A DNA stretch of 64,000 bases from a virus. The number at the start of each line of letters is the position of its first letter. Position 1 is the first letter of the stretch. Where the stretch lies: the IMG/VR virus record IMGVR_UViG_3300015360_002415, positions 1-64,000 of that record; one strand, written 5' to 3'. The notes beneath the pieces were generated by a model. The model saw only the letters and a list, made by a program, of their open reading frames with translations. It was not told the origin of the DNA and ran no database searches. The position numbers and the translations under genes are program-made. This document shows positions 1 through 7,956 of the stretch, piece by piece.

Positions 1-112
1 AAGTTGATCTTGTATCCTGTGCCATGGATTCTAGAAATGACTTTCTATCACCATATTGTGCTAGTTTTTCGAATAGTGCGACTTTGTTAAGTAGTGAGTT
101 TAGCTTTTTCAT
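1..112 (-). CDS. N-terminal part of an unknown protein (3' end outside window)
   Basis: An open frame starts with ATG at 112 and runs leftward off the window edge with no stop, giving 37 residues. The N-terminus (MKKLNSLLNKVALFEKLAQY) is predicted to form an amphipathic helix. It resembles the N-terminus of the protein at 12583 and the C-terminus of the M23 peptidase at 17645, suggesting a shared targeting or docking tag. No function can be assigned from this fragment. Its start is 53 bases beyond the stop of the next minus-strand gene upstream, so it could be co-transcribed with that gene. Confidence 0.6.
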   Translation of the reverse strand, partial: MKKLNSLLNKVALFEKLAQYGDRKSFLESMAQDTRST

Positions 113-164
113 GAAACCTTTTCTGGTGTATTACCAATGAAATTATATCCCAATATGCCATGTG

Positions 165-542
165 TTATGTAATTTTTCCATTGTAACGTAGTAATTGATG
201 AATATATAACCGATATATTGGTAAGGATAAACCAGGAGGTCCAAAATTTGTCTTTTCCACAACCGCCTGCCCTGACTTGACAAACACTACAGCATCAGCT
301 AAAGTACGGTTAGTGTAATCGCGAAAATCTGATCTTAACACTAAGATTCTAAGACCAGCATTATGAACTATATCAGCATAATAACCATCAACATATCCAT
401 CATCAGTTGAATAACCATCTACTCTGGAATCAAAAACTGCGCCAGTAATTGTTTCATGAATGAATAACTGAGTTTCAAGAATAGGTTGAACCAGTGGAGA
501 TATGTCTGAATTGATGAATATAATTCCTGATGGTAGTGACAT
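165..542 (-). CDS. Small putative virion protein rich in Asp-Gly-Tyr
   Basis: This is a 125-residue protein of unknown family. It has three DGY tripeptides within about 12 residues in its middle third, the densest occurrence of a motif that recurs in the predicted tail and fibre proteins of this window. It has no signal peptide or membrane segment. The ATG at 542 is preceded by a good AAGGAA ribosome site. The gene is divergent from the dUTPase operon. Assignment to the virion rests only on the shared DGY signature and is an inference. Confidence 0.6.
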   Translation of the reverse strand: MSLPSGIIFINSDISPLVQPILETQLFIHETITGAVFDSRVDGYSTDDGYVDGYYADIVHNAGLRILVLRSDFRDYTNRTLADAVVFVKSGQAVVEKTNFGPPGLSLPIYRLYIHQLLRYNGKIT

Positions 543-603
543 TTAGATTCCTTAAGTTACTTATTATATGACTTATTATGCAAATTAAAATAAATGCCAG
601 GGG

Positions 604-631
604 TTGACACGGAATGATTAGCAATTATTCT
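604..631 (+). promoter_or_regulatory. Sigma70-type promoter before the dUTPase operon
   Basis: TTGACA at 604-609 and TATTCT at 626-631 are separated by 16 bases. A TGCCAGG word lies just upstream of the -35 box, as it does in the promoter at 6623. The expected transcript start is close to the ATG at 638, so the message would be nearly leaderless if that start is used. The region 543-613 between the divergent genes holds nothing else that I recognise. Confidence 0.5.
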
Positions 632-1195
632 GGAGGTATGACAAACAAAACCGTTCCAAATTTTAAGTTTGCAATTCGAGAAGATGTGAAAGACAGCCCA
701 ATTTCTCCCCTTCCTGAGCGTGGTACTGACCGCTCTACTGGCTGGGATGTAAAGGCTTTCCCTAAAGACCGCCAACCTATCGTTGTAAAGCCTGGTGAAT
801 ATATAAAGATATCCCTTGGGTTTAGAACTCTTTCACCAGAAGGTTGGTGGCTTGAGCTTCGACCACGCTCATCTTCATTTGCTAAGAAATCATTACATTT
901 TCTATATGGCGTAATCGATGAAGATTATGAAGGAGATATGATATTTGCTGCACAATATCTGCCTACCAACAAAGAGAAGATGGTATCGCATCCAGGTTTA
1001 GTAGAAGATACGCTTGAACATAGTATGGCTCTAAATAGTTTAGTCATACAATTTGGTGAAGCAATAGGACAGTTAGTTCCAGTAAAACGCCAAGAGATGG
1101 CAGTAACTAGTGTAACAAATGAAGAGTTCGATATATTATGTGCAGAACGAAAAGGTAACAGAGGTAGTGGGGGTTTTGGATCAACATCAAAATGA
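614..1195 (+). CDS. dut: dUTP diphosphatase (trimeric dUTPase)
   Basis: Hydrolyses dUTP to dUMP and pyrophosphate, keeping uracil out of DNA and supplying dUMP to the thymidylate synthase at 7957. All five motifs of the trimeric dUTPase family are visible: TGWDVKA (42-48), RPRSS (83-87), GVIDEDYEGD (99-108), GQLVPV, and the C-terminal glycine-rich P-loop-like GGFGSTS. At 193 residues it is longer than the usual 140-150 because of a longer N-terminus and an insertion after motif 3. ATG at 614 gives the longest frame. ATG at 638 follows GGAGGT with almost no spacer and is a possible alternative. The stop overlaps the next start (ATGA). Confidence 0.9.
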   Translation: MISNYSGGMTNKTVPNFKFAIREDVKDSPISPLPERGTDRSTGWDVKAFPKDRQPIVVKPGEYIKISLGFRTLSPEGWWLELRPRSSSFAKKSLHFLYGVIDEDYEGDMIFAAQYLPTNKEKMVSHPGLVEDTLEHSMALNSLVIQFGEAIGQLVPVKRQEMAVTSVTNEEFDILCAERKGNRGSGGFGSTSK

Positions 1196-2016
1196 GAAAT
1201 AAAAAAGTTAAAAACGAATATTTAGACAACATGGTTTATAATAAAGCCATTGAAGAAGAAATTAAGAAGAATAGAGATACTTTCGATTCACTAATGACTG
1301 ATAATCTTCCAGCTCTTGCTACTCCAGAGCAAGAAGAAGAAATCAAGAATCTTTATAAAAATAATCCATTCCTAAAATCAGGCTCCAAAGAAGATTTAAC
1401 AAAAACGGCATTCATATATTTTGTAACTGATTTAGAGATTGGTAGAGAAGCTTTTGATCCAGATGAAGCTTGGATTCAAACCTTTACTGGTATGAGAATC
1501 AATCCAACAAAACCTAATGAAAAGTCTATTAATTTACAAGACATAGCTCATGCGCTTGCTCGCCAATGTCGGTTTAGTGGTCATGTTAAAGAGTACTATT
1601 CAGTAGCTCAACATTCAGTTCTAGTAAGCCATCTATGTGACTCAAAAGATGCCCTAGCAGGGTTATTACACGATGCTAGTGAAGCTTACCTAGTCGATAT
1701 CCCTGCGCCTTTAAAGAGGTCAGGAAAGTTCGATGCATACTTAGAATTTGAGAAGGCAATGCAGGATGCTATTTGCAGGAAATTTGGTTTATTAGAGGCT
1801 GAACCAGAATCAGTAAAAAAGGCAGATAAGATTATCCTGGCGACTGAAGCAAGAGATTTATTATCAATGATGCGTAGTGATTGGATTTATCCATTTAAAC
1901 CACTACCATTTACTATTAAGCCAATGATGCCAAAAGAAGCTGAATCTTGTTTCATTCAAAGATTTTTTGAATTGGCTGGTACCCCAGAACTATATCTTGA
2001 GTTTATTAACAAGTAA
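1192..2016 (+). CDS. HD-domain phosphohydrolase (YfbR-like nucleotidase)
   Basis: Predicted metal-dependent phosphohydrolase acting on nucleotides. The region DIAHALARQCRFSGH (about residues 110-130) followed by YSVAQHSVLVS and LLHDASEAYLVDI is the classic HD pattern, with metal ligands His (about 140), the His-Asp pair (about 160) and a later Asp. Families of this type dephosphorylate deoxynucleoside monophosphates or hydrolyse dNTPs; which applies here cannot be read from sequence. The first 60 residues are a charged extension lacking in short relatives. It is translationally coupled to the dUTPase by ATGA overlap, fitting a nucleotide-pool role. Confidence 0.8.
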   Translation: MRNKKVKNEYLDNMVYNKAIEEEIKKNRDTFDSLMTDNLPALATPEQEEEIKNLYKNNPFLKSGSKEDLTKTAFIYFVTDLEIGREAFDPDEAWIQTFTGMRINPTKPNEKSINLQDIAHALARQCRFSGHVKEYYSVAQHSVLVSHLCDSKDALAGLLHDASEAYLVDIPAPLKRSGKFDAYLEFEKAMQDAICRKFGLLEAEPESVKKADKIILATEARDLLSMMRSDWIYPFKPLPFTIKPMMPKEAESCFIQRFFELAGTPELYLEFINK

Positions 2017-2043
2017 TAGGCTTTATTGTGATATAGTTTCTAT

Positions 2044-2292
2044 ATGACAAAAGAAAAAGATACCAAAAAGCCAAAAGATAAACATTACTACGATGTAAAA
2101 GTGGAATGTATGTTACCTGCGGTACTTACATACCGTATTCTAGCAGAAGATGCTGATCAGGCTGCTTCTCTTATAAAGGGAAAGCAGCCTAATAGCGTTC
2201 ATCATAAATTGATAGGGCGCAAAGAAATTAAACTAACAGTATATAAAGCTGGTTCACTTATAATTAAGTTTATTAAAAGATTAGTATCATGA
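2044..2292 (+). CDS. Small hypothetical protein
   Basis: An 82-residue protein with a lysine-rich N-terminus followed by a compact region predicted to alternate strands and a helix (YDVKVECMLPAVLTYRILAE). The pattern resembles short conserved phage proteins of unknown role, but I recognise no named family. It lies 27 bases after the HD protein. Its stop overlaps the remnant homing endonuclease start by 4 bases (ATGA), so the endonuclease probably landed between this gene and the SET gene. Confidence 0.6.
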   Translation: MTKEKDTKKPKDKHYYDVKVECMLPAVLTYRILAEDADQAASLIKGKQPNSVHHKLIGRKEIKLTVYKAGSLIIKFIKRLVS

Positions 2293-2829
2293 ATTATTTC
2301 ATATATGAATTATTTAATTCAGCAAATGGAAAAATAAAATATAAAACACATTTTCAATATGTACATGCCGCATTAGTTAAATATAATAAATTAATTGAAT
2401 TCATTATACTTCAAAAATTTTATAATGAAAAAGATGTTTTTGCTGCTGAAAAATATTGGATTGAATATTATAAATCTAATGATAGAAATTTTGGATACAA
2501 TTTAACAAGCGGTGTAGAAGGTATGGCTGGACGTAAATTATCAGAAAGTCATATATCAAAATTGCAAATGTACAATACAAATAAAAAATTATCACTAATC
2601 ACTAAAAATAAAATTAGTGAATCAATTAAGCAAAAAAAAGTCTTTTGGACAAAAAAATTCAAACTCTTCCATTACAAATGAAGATGCTGTTAATATTAGA
2701 AATATGTATGCAACTAAAAAATATACTCAAACTAAATTGGGAAAAATATTCAATATCGATCAAACTACAGTTTCATTGATTGTAAATAATAAATCATACA
2801 AGGAAAATAAATGTTTAAATCACATTTAA
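2289..2829 (+). pseudogene. Decayed GIY-YIG homing endonuclease
   Basis: Two out-of-frame pieces form one former gene. Frame 1 (2289-2681) keeps a GIY-YIG C-terminal part (FGYNLTSGVEGMAGRKLSES, then a NUMOD-type segment). Frame 2 (2617-2829) carries the DNA-binding helix-turn-helix tail (TQTKLGKIFNIDQTTVSLIV). The shift falls at or near a run of eight A at 2632-2639. Compared with the intact relative at 39473, the segment with the YIG motif and catalytic Arg is missing: the frame goes from NGKIK straight to YKTHFQYVHAAL. Catalytic loss plus frameshift make it almost certainly inactive. Slippage on the A run could fuse the frames but would not restore the active site. Confidence 0.8.
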
Positions 2830-3299
2830 AAGTGAAACCTAGTAAAATAGGCTATGGGCTTTTCACAGATGTAAAAATTCCTGCTAATTCTCCTATACTT
2901 GAAATGACAGCAGATGTAACTACTTGGGAAAGACTTCCTAATCAAGATCATCCAGCAGTTATTCAGGTTGGCGCTAATATTTTCATGAGTCCGTCTGGTG
3001 ACATCGATGATCATATCAATCATAGCTGTAATCCAAATTGCCGTCTACAAATAGTAGGTAAAAGGGTTCATCTATATTCATTGTATGTAATACCTGCTGG
3101 AGCTGAATTAACATATGATTACTCTACAACTTCAACTGATTCATTAGAAGAATGGAAGATGGATTGTTTATGCGGACATTTTAATTGTAGAAAATTGATT
3201 AGTGGATTTCAATATTTAGATAACAAAACACAAGAGGACTATAGAAAGAAAGGCGTACTACCAATTTTTATGGTTCATCAAATATTCATGAGAAAGTAA
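2811..3299 (+). CDS. SET-domain protein (putative lysine methyltransferase)
   Basis: Predicted S-adenosylmethionine-dependent protein lysine methyltransferase of 162 residues. Visible SET motifs are an N-terminal GYGLFTDVKIPANSPI strand region, the knot-forming INHSCNPNC (about 69-77), ELTYDYS (about 101-107), and a post-SET-like CLCGHFNC cysteine cluster. SET domains occur in eukaryotes, some bacteria and large DNA viruses (PBCV-1 vSET is a minimal example) and are unusual in phages. The substrate is unknown; host ribosomal or nucleoid proteins are possible. ATG at 2811 follows AAGGAAAA and overlaps the decayed endonuclease tail by 19 bases. Confidence 0.85.
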   Translation: MFKSHLKVKPSKIGYGLFTDVKIPANSPILEMTADVTTWERLPNQDHPAVIQVGANIFMSPSGDIDDHINHSCNPNCRLQIVGKRVHLYSLYVIPAGAELTYDYSTTSTDSLEEWKMDCLCGHFNCRKLISGFQYLDNKTQEDYRKKGVLPIFMVHQIFMRK

Positions 3300-3304
3300 G
3301 ATAT

Positions 3305-3958
3305 ATGGGACTGTTTTATTACGTTATTGACACGGAAACTACTGGATTAAAAGCTGATTACCACGAGATGACCGAAATTGGTATTATTCGTTGTGCCGAT
3401 AGAGTGCAGATACATCGATTGCTTAGGTGTGATTATCCAGAAAGAGCCAGTTTTGATGCTCTTACCATTACAAAAAAGACAATGGCTGATTTAGAGGTTG
3501 GGCACGAGAAGAGTGATGTTATTGAGGAATGTGATAAATTTTTCTCTGAAGATGGCGGTACTCCAAACCATAGATGTATTATCGCACATAATGCACCATT
3601 TGATAGAAAATTTCTACATGCTCTATGGGCGAAAATGGGGAAACAATTCCCAGCCAATCTATGGCTAGATACTATGGGTATGACTAAATCATATATTAAA
3701 ATGATTGGTCTAGATGCAGAGCATAAAGCTAAAGGTCTGCCAAAACCAAAGGTTAATCTTCATGCTGCTTGTGATATTGCGCAAATAAAGAAGTTTTCAG
3801 AGGCTCACAATGCTAAGGTAGATAGTAGAAATACATACTTACTTCATAAAGCATTGATAGAGAAGAATGTAGATCATCTTCCTCTTATCAAAACAGAAGT
3901 ACATAATGTTAAAGTAGAAGAAGGTGGTTTAGACCCGGATTTACTTGATTTAGAATGA
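3305..3958 (+). CDS. DEDDh 3'-5' exonuclease (DnaQ/RNase T fold)
   Basis: Predicted metal-dependent 3'-5' exonuclease that could proofread or process DNA or RNA. Exo I is DTETTG (residues 9-14), Exo II is IIAHNAPFDRKFL (about 97-109), and Exo III is the H-x4-D element HNAKVD (about 168-173). The 217-residue length fits a single-domain exonuclease. A second DEDDh enzyme lies at 15442 and the two are only moderately alike outside the motifs. The stop overlaps the next start (ATGA). Confidence 0.85.
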   Translation: MGLFYYVIDTETTGLKADYHEMTEIGIIRCADRVQIHRLLRCDYPERASFDALTITKKTMADLEVGHEKSDVIEECDKFFSEDGGTPNHRCIIAHNAPFDRKFLHALWAKMGKQFPANLWLDTMGMTKSYIKMIGLDAEHKAKGLPKPKVNLHAACDIAQIKKFSEAHNAKVDSRNTYLLHKALIEKNVDHLPLIKTEVHNVKVEEGGLDPDLLDLE

Positions 3959-4605
3959 AAGCAATTAGTTTAGATACTTTATTCATGAAATTGAGAAGGC
4001 AGATATTGCTTGCAGAATCTTATTCTGAAATCAAAAATCTGGCTTTTATCATTAAATCTTGCAGGTTAAAACCTTATTCATATTTATTTGAAGCTAAAAG
4101 CTCTAAGCTCATTCTATATAAATGGTGGTTTGATGAGTATGGCAACTCATTGCGTATACTTAAAAAACAAAGGCTAAAAATTACCTATAATGATTTAGCC
4201 TTAAATAAAGATAAAATATCATCTACTGATCTTTACTATGGTTTACCTTTAGATAAGATATCAAGAATGAGTAAGTTAGTATTTATATGTGCCGGAAGAG
4301 ATGAAGATATGTTAGAAGATTGTTTTTTTATCTCTTATCTAGGGATTGATAACTATCTTAGAACATATCTTTATATGTTTGGTGAATTGACGCAAGTATC
4401 CAGCTTATTATTAGGTATTGCTAATTTGAAAGCTATTGCAAAGAATGTCGATATAAAATATTTTCAAGAATTGAAAAAGAAAGAAAATATAGTCCTGCCT
4501 TGCCAGGATGCTCGGGTATGGTTATCTTACAACCCTCCGAGTGAAGAGTTTCTAAAAATCATAGAGAAGCAGCATGAAGCTGTATTCCTATTAACCCAAA
4601 GGTAA
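3955..4605 (+). CDS. Hypothetical protein, helical
   Basis: A 216-residue protein with no family I recognise. It is mainly helical by composition, with many Lys, Leu and Ile, and has no membrane segment or signal peptide. It sits between the exonuclease (4-base overlap) and IF-1 (10-base gap) in one plus-strand operon, so it is presumably expressed with both. Confidence 0.6.
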   Translation: MKAISLDTLFMKLRRQILLAESYSEIKNLAFIIKSCRLKPYSYLFEAKSSKLILYKWWFDEYGNSLRILKKQRLKITYNDLALNKDKISSTDLYYGLPLDKISRMSKLVFICAGRDEDMLEDCFFISYLGIDNYLRTYLYMFGELTQVSSLLLGIANLKAIAKNVDIKYFQELKKKENIVLPCQDARVWLSYNPPSEEFLKIIEKQHEAVFLLTQR

Positions 4606-4615
4606 TCCAATATAT

Positions 4616-4828
4616 ATGTCAGACGAAAAACTAGAATTTGAAGGCGAAGTTATTGATGCGAACAAAGGTAAGTTCAAGGTAAAAATTAGTGAAAATTATA
4701 CAATTCTTGCTACATTAAGTGGAAAAATCCGCCAGAACTCTGTTAGAATTCTGGTCGGAGATAAAGTTAAAGTAATTGTATCAGAGTATGATACGACTCA
4801 AGGAAGAATTACTTACCGAAACAAATAA
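4616..4828 (+). CDS. infA: Translation initiation factor IF-1
   Basis: A 70-residue single S1/OB-fold protein matching bacterial IF-1 in length and pattern along its whole length: GEVIDANKGKFKVKI, then LSGKIRQNSVRILVGDKVKV and a C-terminal YDTTQGRITYRNK. Bacterial IF-1 reads SGKMRKNYIRILTGDKV at the middle block, as I recall it. IF-1 binds the 30S A site with IF-2 and IF-3 at initiation. The conserved basic residues are retained, so 30S binding is plausible. It is the last gene of the plus-strand operon, converging on 4830. Phage-encoded IF-1 is uncommon and suggests modulation of host translation. Confidence 0.85.
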   Translation: MSDEKLEFEGEVIDANKGKFKVKISENYTILATLSGKIRQNSVRILVGDKVKVIVSEYDTTQGRITYRNK

Positions 4829-4829
4829 C

Positions 4830-5786
4830 TTAACCTATAGAGTTTAAGAAGTTCTCAATTCTTTGTAAAAACTGTATTCTACCGCTCTGTGGTTTGGCTG
4901 GAGTATAGGTTGCAACTTCTTTAGACTCTTCTGGTTTCGTAGCTAATGGCTTATCACCCGCTGGTGAACTTAAAGGTTTGTCAGCGGGTTTTTCTTTTGG
5001 ATCTGACTTAGCTCCAGTTGGAGCTTCCGCTAACTGTGGACCCTTGCTAATATCATATTTTTTTACACCAGGAGTATGACCGATGGTTTGGTAAAGTTTA
5101 CCAAACTTAGGATCAGTCATAAGACTATCCATAGTAGTTTTCATAACTTGACCAGAGGGTAAAGTTACTTCTACTTCATTAGATACTAATCTTGCACCTG
5201 AAGCATATTCAGAGTGACTAGCAATATCATGAGAGCTAATGTTACCTTTTTGAATAGGGGTTCCATCAGCATGATACCAGCCAGTTATACCTAATCTATC
5301 AGCTTGGTCTGGTTGAATAATATCTTTCATATGACCAGCTACTAAAGCTCCAGGTTTTTTCTTATCAAGTTCTTGTTGTATTTTATCATTAAATGCAACT
5401 GAAGTATCCGAGTCGCTTATTTTTCTAGCGACGACTTCATCAGCAGTATAGTATTTACCATTAATTTTAGCGCCACCACTCATAGGAGTTGGAGGTAGTT
5501 TTGTATCAGCAGCTTGCCAAATTTGTTTAGACATCTTAGTTGTTGGAAGATTCATACCAAAATGATCAGCTACACGTTGTGCGGTTGTTCCGGTCATAGG
5601 AACTCTAATGCCATCGATGCTTACGTAGTCAGGCATTACCTTATAAGTAATTTTTACACCTTTAGGACCATCTACTGTGACTGGTACTAGATTTTTTGGT
5701 GGACCCATTGAAACTAATGTATTATAAATTAATTGTTCTCTTTTAGGACCGGCTGGTGTTTTTAAGAATTCATCTTTGAAGCTCAT
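4830..5786 (-). CDS. Conserved protein, paralogue of the 5796 gene, with proline/lysine-rich tail
   Basis: A 318-residue protein sharing blocks with its upstream neighbour: TYKVMPDYVSIDGIRVPM, TAQRVADHFG, AGHMKDII, a GWYHADGTPIQ segment, then a His and SEYASGARLVSNEVEV. These blocks resemble a family I recall from secreted bacterial proteins, where a GHKKD motif and a later H-x-x-Y-x-D-Y-S-H-G region are conserved. The pattern could be a metal or catalytic site, but no function is established to my knowledge. Residues 240-302 are Pro/Lys/Glu-rich and look disordered. The end (FLQRIENFLNSIG) could be an amphipathic helix tag. Confidence 0.65.
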   Translation of the reverse strand: MSFKDEFLKTPAGPKREQLIYNTLVSMGPPKNLVPVTVDGPKGVKITYKVMPDYVSIDGIRVPMTGTTAQRVADHFGMNLPTTKMSKQIWQAADTKLPPTPMSGGAKINGKYYTADEVVARKISDSDTSVAFNDKIQQELDKKKPGALVAGHMKDIIQPDQADRLGITGWYHADGTPIQKGNISSHDIASHSEYASGARLVSNEVEVTLPSGQVMKTTMDSLMTDPKFGKLYQTIGHTPGVKKYDISKGPQLAEAPTGAKSDPKEKPADKPLSSPAGDKPLATKPEESKEVATYTPAKPQSGRIQFLQRIENFLNSIG

Positions 5787-5795
5787 TTGTTACCT

Positions 5796-6590
5796 TTAGT
5801 ATTTTGTAAATGTTAATATACCTTCATCAGACACTAAAGAAGATAATTCTTTACTTGAGAATACATCTGTAATTCCCATTAAATTTCCATCCACTAAAAC
5901 ATCATTAGCTATCATTCTGATACCATGACTATAATCCTCATAGCTATCTTCATGATCAACAGGATTCAATCCTTGAATTGGTTGACCATTAGCTTGTATC
6001 CAGCCATAGATAGCTACTCTTTTTTTAGGATTACCTGGGCTAAGTCTATTTGTCAATACAACATCCTTTTTATGACCTGAAGTTAATTGAGCTGAATCTT
6101 TGCCAGCTAATTGGGCTTGTATTCTACGATTATGAATACCAACACGATCCATACTCATCATACTAGAATCATATGGTGGACCCCATGGTAATGGAGATAG
6201 TTTGTTAATAGAAGCTTTCCAAATATCATTAACCATTTTTCTTGTTGGCATAAAGCAATCAAAAGTATCAGCTATTTTTTGAGCAGTATATGGATTCATA
6301 GGCATTCTTACATAATCAGAGTCACTACCAATACATAAAAAATCCGGCATGACTAGATAAGTAATATTATGCTTATTAGTTGCAACTGTAATAGCTTTGA
6401 ATTTTCTAAGAAAATCAGGCATATTGCCGTTTAAAATTTCATACAGTATATTTTGTTGCCTTATTATTCTATTAACGCCCATATTTTTAGTAACAAATTG
6501 GCTACCAGAGATAGCATTACTATCTCTAATTGGTATAAGTGGCATTGAGGTTGATGGATTATCAATCAATTCAAATATATTTATTGGCAT
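5796..6590 (-). CDS. Conserved protein, paralogue of the 4830 gene
   Basis: A 264-residue protein with the conserved blocks in better state than its neighbour: TYLVMPDFLCIGSDSDYV, YTAQKIADTF, MPTRKMVNDIWKA, SGHKKDVVLT, VAIYGWIQANGQPIQ, and YEDYSHGIRM. The His/Asp arrangement (GHKKD, then DYSHG) is suggestive of an enzyme, perhaps cell-wall acting, but this is inference. It lacks the proline-rich tail. Only 9 bases separate it from the downstream paralogue, which points to tandem duplication. It is divergent from the IMP dehydrogenase-like gene. Confidence 0.65.
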   Translation of the reverse strand: MPINIFELIDNPSTSMPLIPIRDSNAISGSQFVTKNMGVNRIIRQQNILYEILNGNMPDFLRKFKAITVATNKHNITYLVMPDFLCIGSDSDYVRMPMNPYTAQKIADTFDCFMPTRKMVNDIWKASINKLSPLPWGPPYDSSMMSMDRVGIHNRRIQAQLAGKDSAQLTSGHKKDVVLTNRLSPGNPKKRVAIYGWIQANGQPIQGLNPVDHEDSYEDYSHGIRMIANDVLVDGNLMGITDVFSSKELSSLVSDEGILTFTKY

Positions 6591-6622
6591 AGTACCCCCT
6601 AATCTTTAACAATTGCCAGGTA

Positions 6623-6650
6623 TTGACAAGTATTTAACAAGATTTACTAT
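6623..6650 (+). promoter_or_regulatory. Sigma70-type promoter before the nucleotide cluster
   Basis: TTGACA at 6623-6628 and TACTAT at 6645-6650 are spaced by 16 bases, with a TGCCAGG word just upstream as in the 604 promoter. The leader to the ATG at 6700 is about 40 bases and carries an AGGAG ribosome site. This would be a host-sigma early promoter for guaB-like, thyA and folA. Confidence 0.6.
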
Positions 6651-6699
6651 TATACCACAATATGGAGATCACTTAATATGATCTTTAGGAGATAACTTT

Positions 6700-7746
6700 A
6701 TGATAGATAGAATTAAAGATGGGCTTTGTTATGATGATGTTTTATTACAGCCACAGTACTCTTCTGTAAAGAGTCGTTCTGAGATAGATATTTCTGTTAA
6801 ATGGGGCATGTTACAATTTAGTCATCCAGTTATACCTGCTAACATGAAAACTGTTACTGGTGTTGATATGGCGGCAGCTATAATGGATACAGGCGGATTA
6901 GCCATTCTACATAGGTTTATGCCAATAGAAGATCAAGTAAAAGCAGCACACTCTCTAATAAAAATAGAAAATAATGCAATGCATTTGATGATGTCTGTTG
7001 GGGTTAAAGAAGATGATAAGGATAATATTGGTTTATTATATCGGGCTGGCGTACGAATGATTTGTATTGATATTGCTCATGGTGATTCTGTTCAATGTAT
7101 CGATATGATTAAATGGATTAGACAACAGTATTCATATATATTTATTGTTGCAGGAAATGTAGCTACTGGTCAAGCTGCTGCTCGATTATGGAAAGCTGGA
7201 GCCAATGTTGTTAAAGTTGGCGTTGGTCCTGGTAGTTTATGCACCACCAGAATTGAAACTGGCAATGGTGTTCCACAGTTAAGTGCTTTAATTGATGTTG
7301 CTAAAGTAAGAGATGATCTTATTCTTGAGTATAAGAATGAAGAATCTAATGTTAGTCGCGTATTCCCATTTATTGCAGATGGTGGTATTAAGAATGCTGG
7401 TGATATAGTTAAAGCTTTATGTTTTGCTGATATGGTTATGGTTGGTAATTTGTTTTCTGGATGCGATGAAACACCCGGTGAGATTCTAAGTATAGATGGT
7501 AATAAATACAAACAATATGTAGGCAGTTCTACACATAAAACCAATCATGTAGAAGGTGTAGCAGCTATCGTTCCTACAAAAGGAAAGATGTCAGAAGTTT
7601 TAACTAAGTTACTTGAAGGATTACGTTCAGGTTGTTCTTATCAAGGTTCTAAAAATTTAACAGAACTTAAGGATAATCCAGTATTTATGAGAATAACTAG
7701 TGCAGGATTGAGAGAGTCTCATCCACACGACGTTAAAGTAATATAA
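6700..7746 (+). CDS. IMP dehydrogenase/GMP reductase family enzyme lacking CBS domains
   Basis: TIM-barrel purine enzyme. The catalytic cysteine loop GPGSLCTTR and the following GNGVPQLSA are clear, as are the ADGGIKNAGDIVKAL phosphate-binding region and a C-terminal flap-like region ending in GLRESHPHDVKVI. That C-terminus and GLRSGCSYQG match IMP dehydrogenase better than GMP reductase, so oxidation of IMP to XMP (committed step to GTP/dGTP) is favoured. At 348 residues it lacks the CBS pair of bacterial GuaB, which normally mediates nucleotide feedback. First gene after the promoter at 6623; AGGAG ribosome site. Confidence 0.85.
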   Translation: MIDRIKDGLCYDDVLLQPQYSSVKSRSEIDISVKWGMLQFSHPVIPANMKTVTGVDMAAAIMDTGGLAILHRFMPIEDQVKAAHSLIKIENNAMHLMMSVGVKEDDKDNIGLLYRAGVRMICIDIAHGDSVQCIDMIKWIRQQYSYIFIVAGNVATGQAAARLWKAGANVVKVGVGPGSLCTTRIETGNGVPQLSALIDVAKVRDDLILEYKNEESNVSRVFPFIADGGIKNAGDIVKALCFADMVMVGNLFSGCDETPGEILSIDGNKYKQYVGSSTHKTNHVEGVAAIVPTKGKMSEVLTKLLEGLRSGCSYQGSKNLTELKDNPVFMRITSAGLRESHPHDVKVI

Positions 7747-7757
7747 TCGGGGGATTT

Positions 7758-7955
7758 ATGGGAGATAGCAACAAAGTAACAACATATGTCATCGGTATTG
7801 TAACAATCATAATTATGATGTTTGTTTTTGGATTAGGTGTTTGGGCATTAACTATACCAAGCGTACCTTTAGCTATCATATCATTTATAATTGGTATCGG
7901 ATTCAGTGTGTTTGCATATCATGATTTTAAGCGAATTAGAGATAAGGAAGTCTAA
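7758..7955 (+). CDS. Small two-helix membrane protein
   Basis: A 65-residue protein with two hydrophobic segments, about residues 10-32 and 35-55, and a basic C-terminus (DFKRIRDKEV). It should span the inner membrane twice as a hairpin. It lies between the IMP dehydrogenase-like gene and thyA. Its last codons lie just before the thyA start. It could be a holin-like or accessory membrane protein, but there is no specific evidence. Confidence 0.6.
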   Translation: MGDSNKVTTYVIGIVTIIIMMFVFGLGVWALTIPSVPLAIISFIIGIGFSVFAYHDFKRIRDKEV

Positions 7956-7956
7956 A

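Noticed and set aside
1192-2016. DatZ-like enzyme of a 2-aminoadenine (Z) genome
   Set aside because: The HD fold is shared, but no PurZ or MazZ gene is seen in the window, and a general nucleotidase is the simpler reading.
2617-2829. Independent helix-turn-helix protein
   Set aside because: Its sequence is the missing C-terminal domain of the decayed GIY-YIG gene, out of frame, and it has no separate ribosome site.
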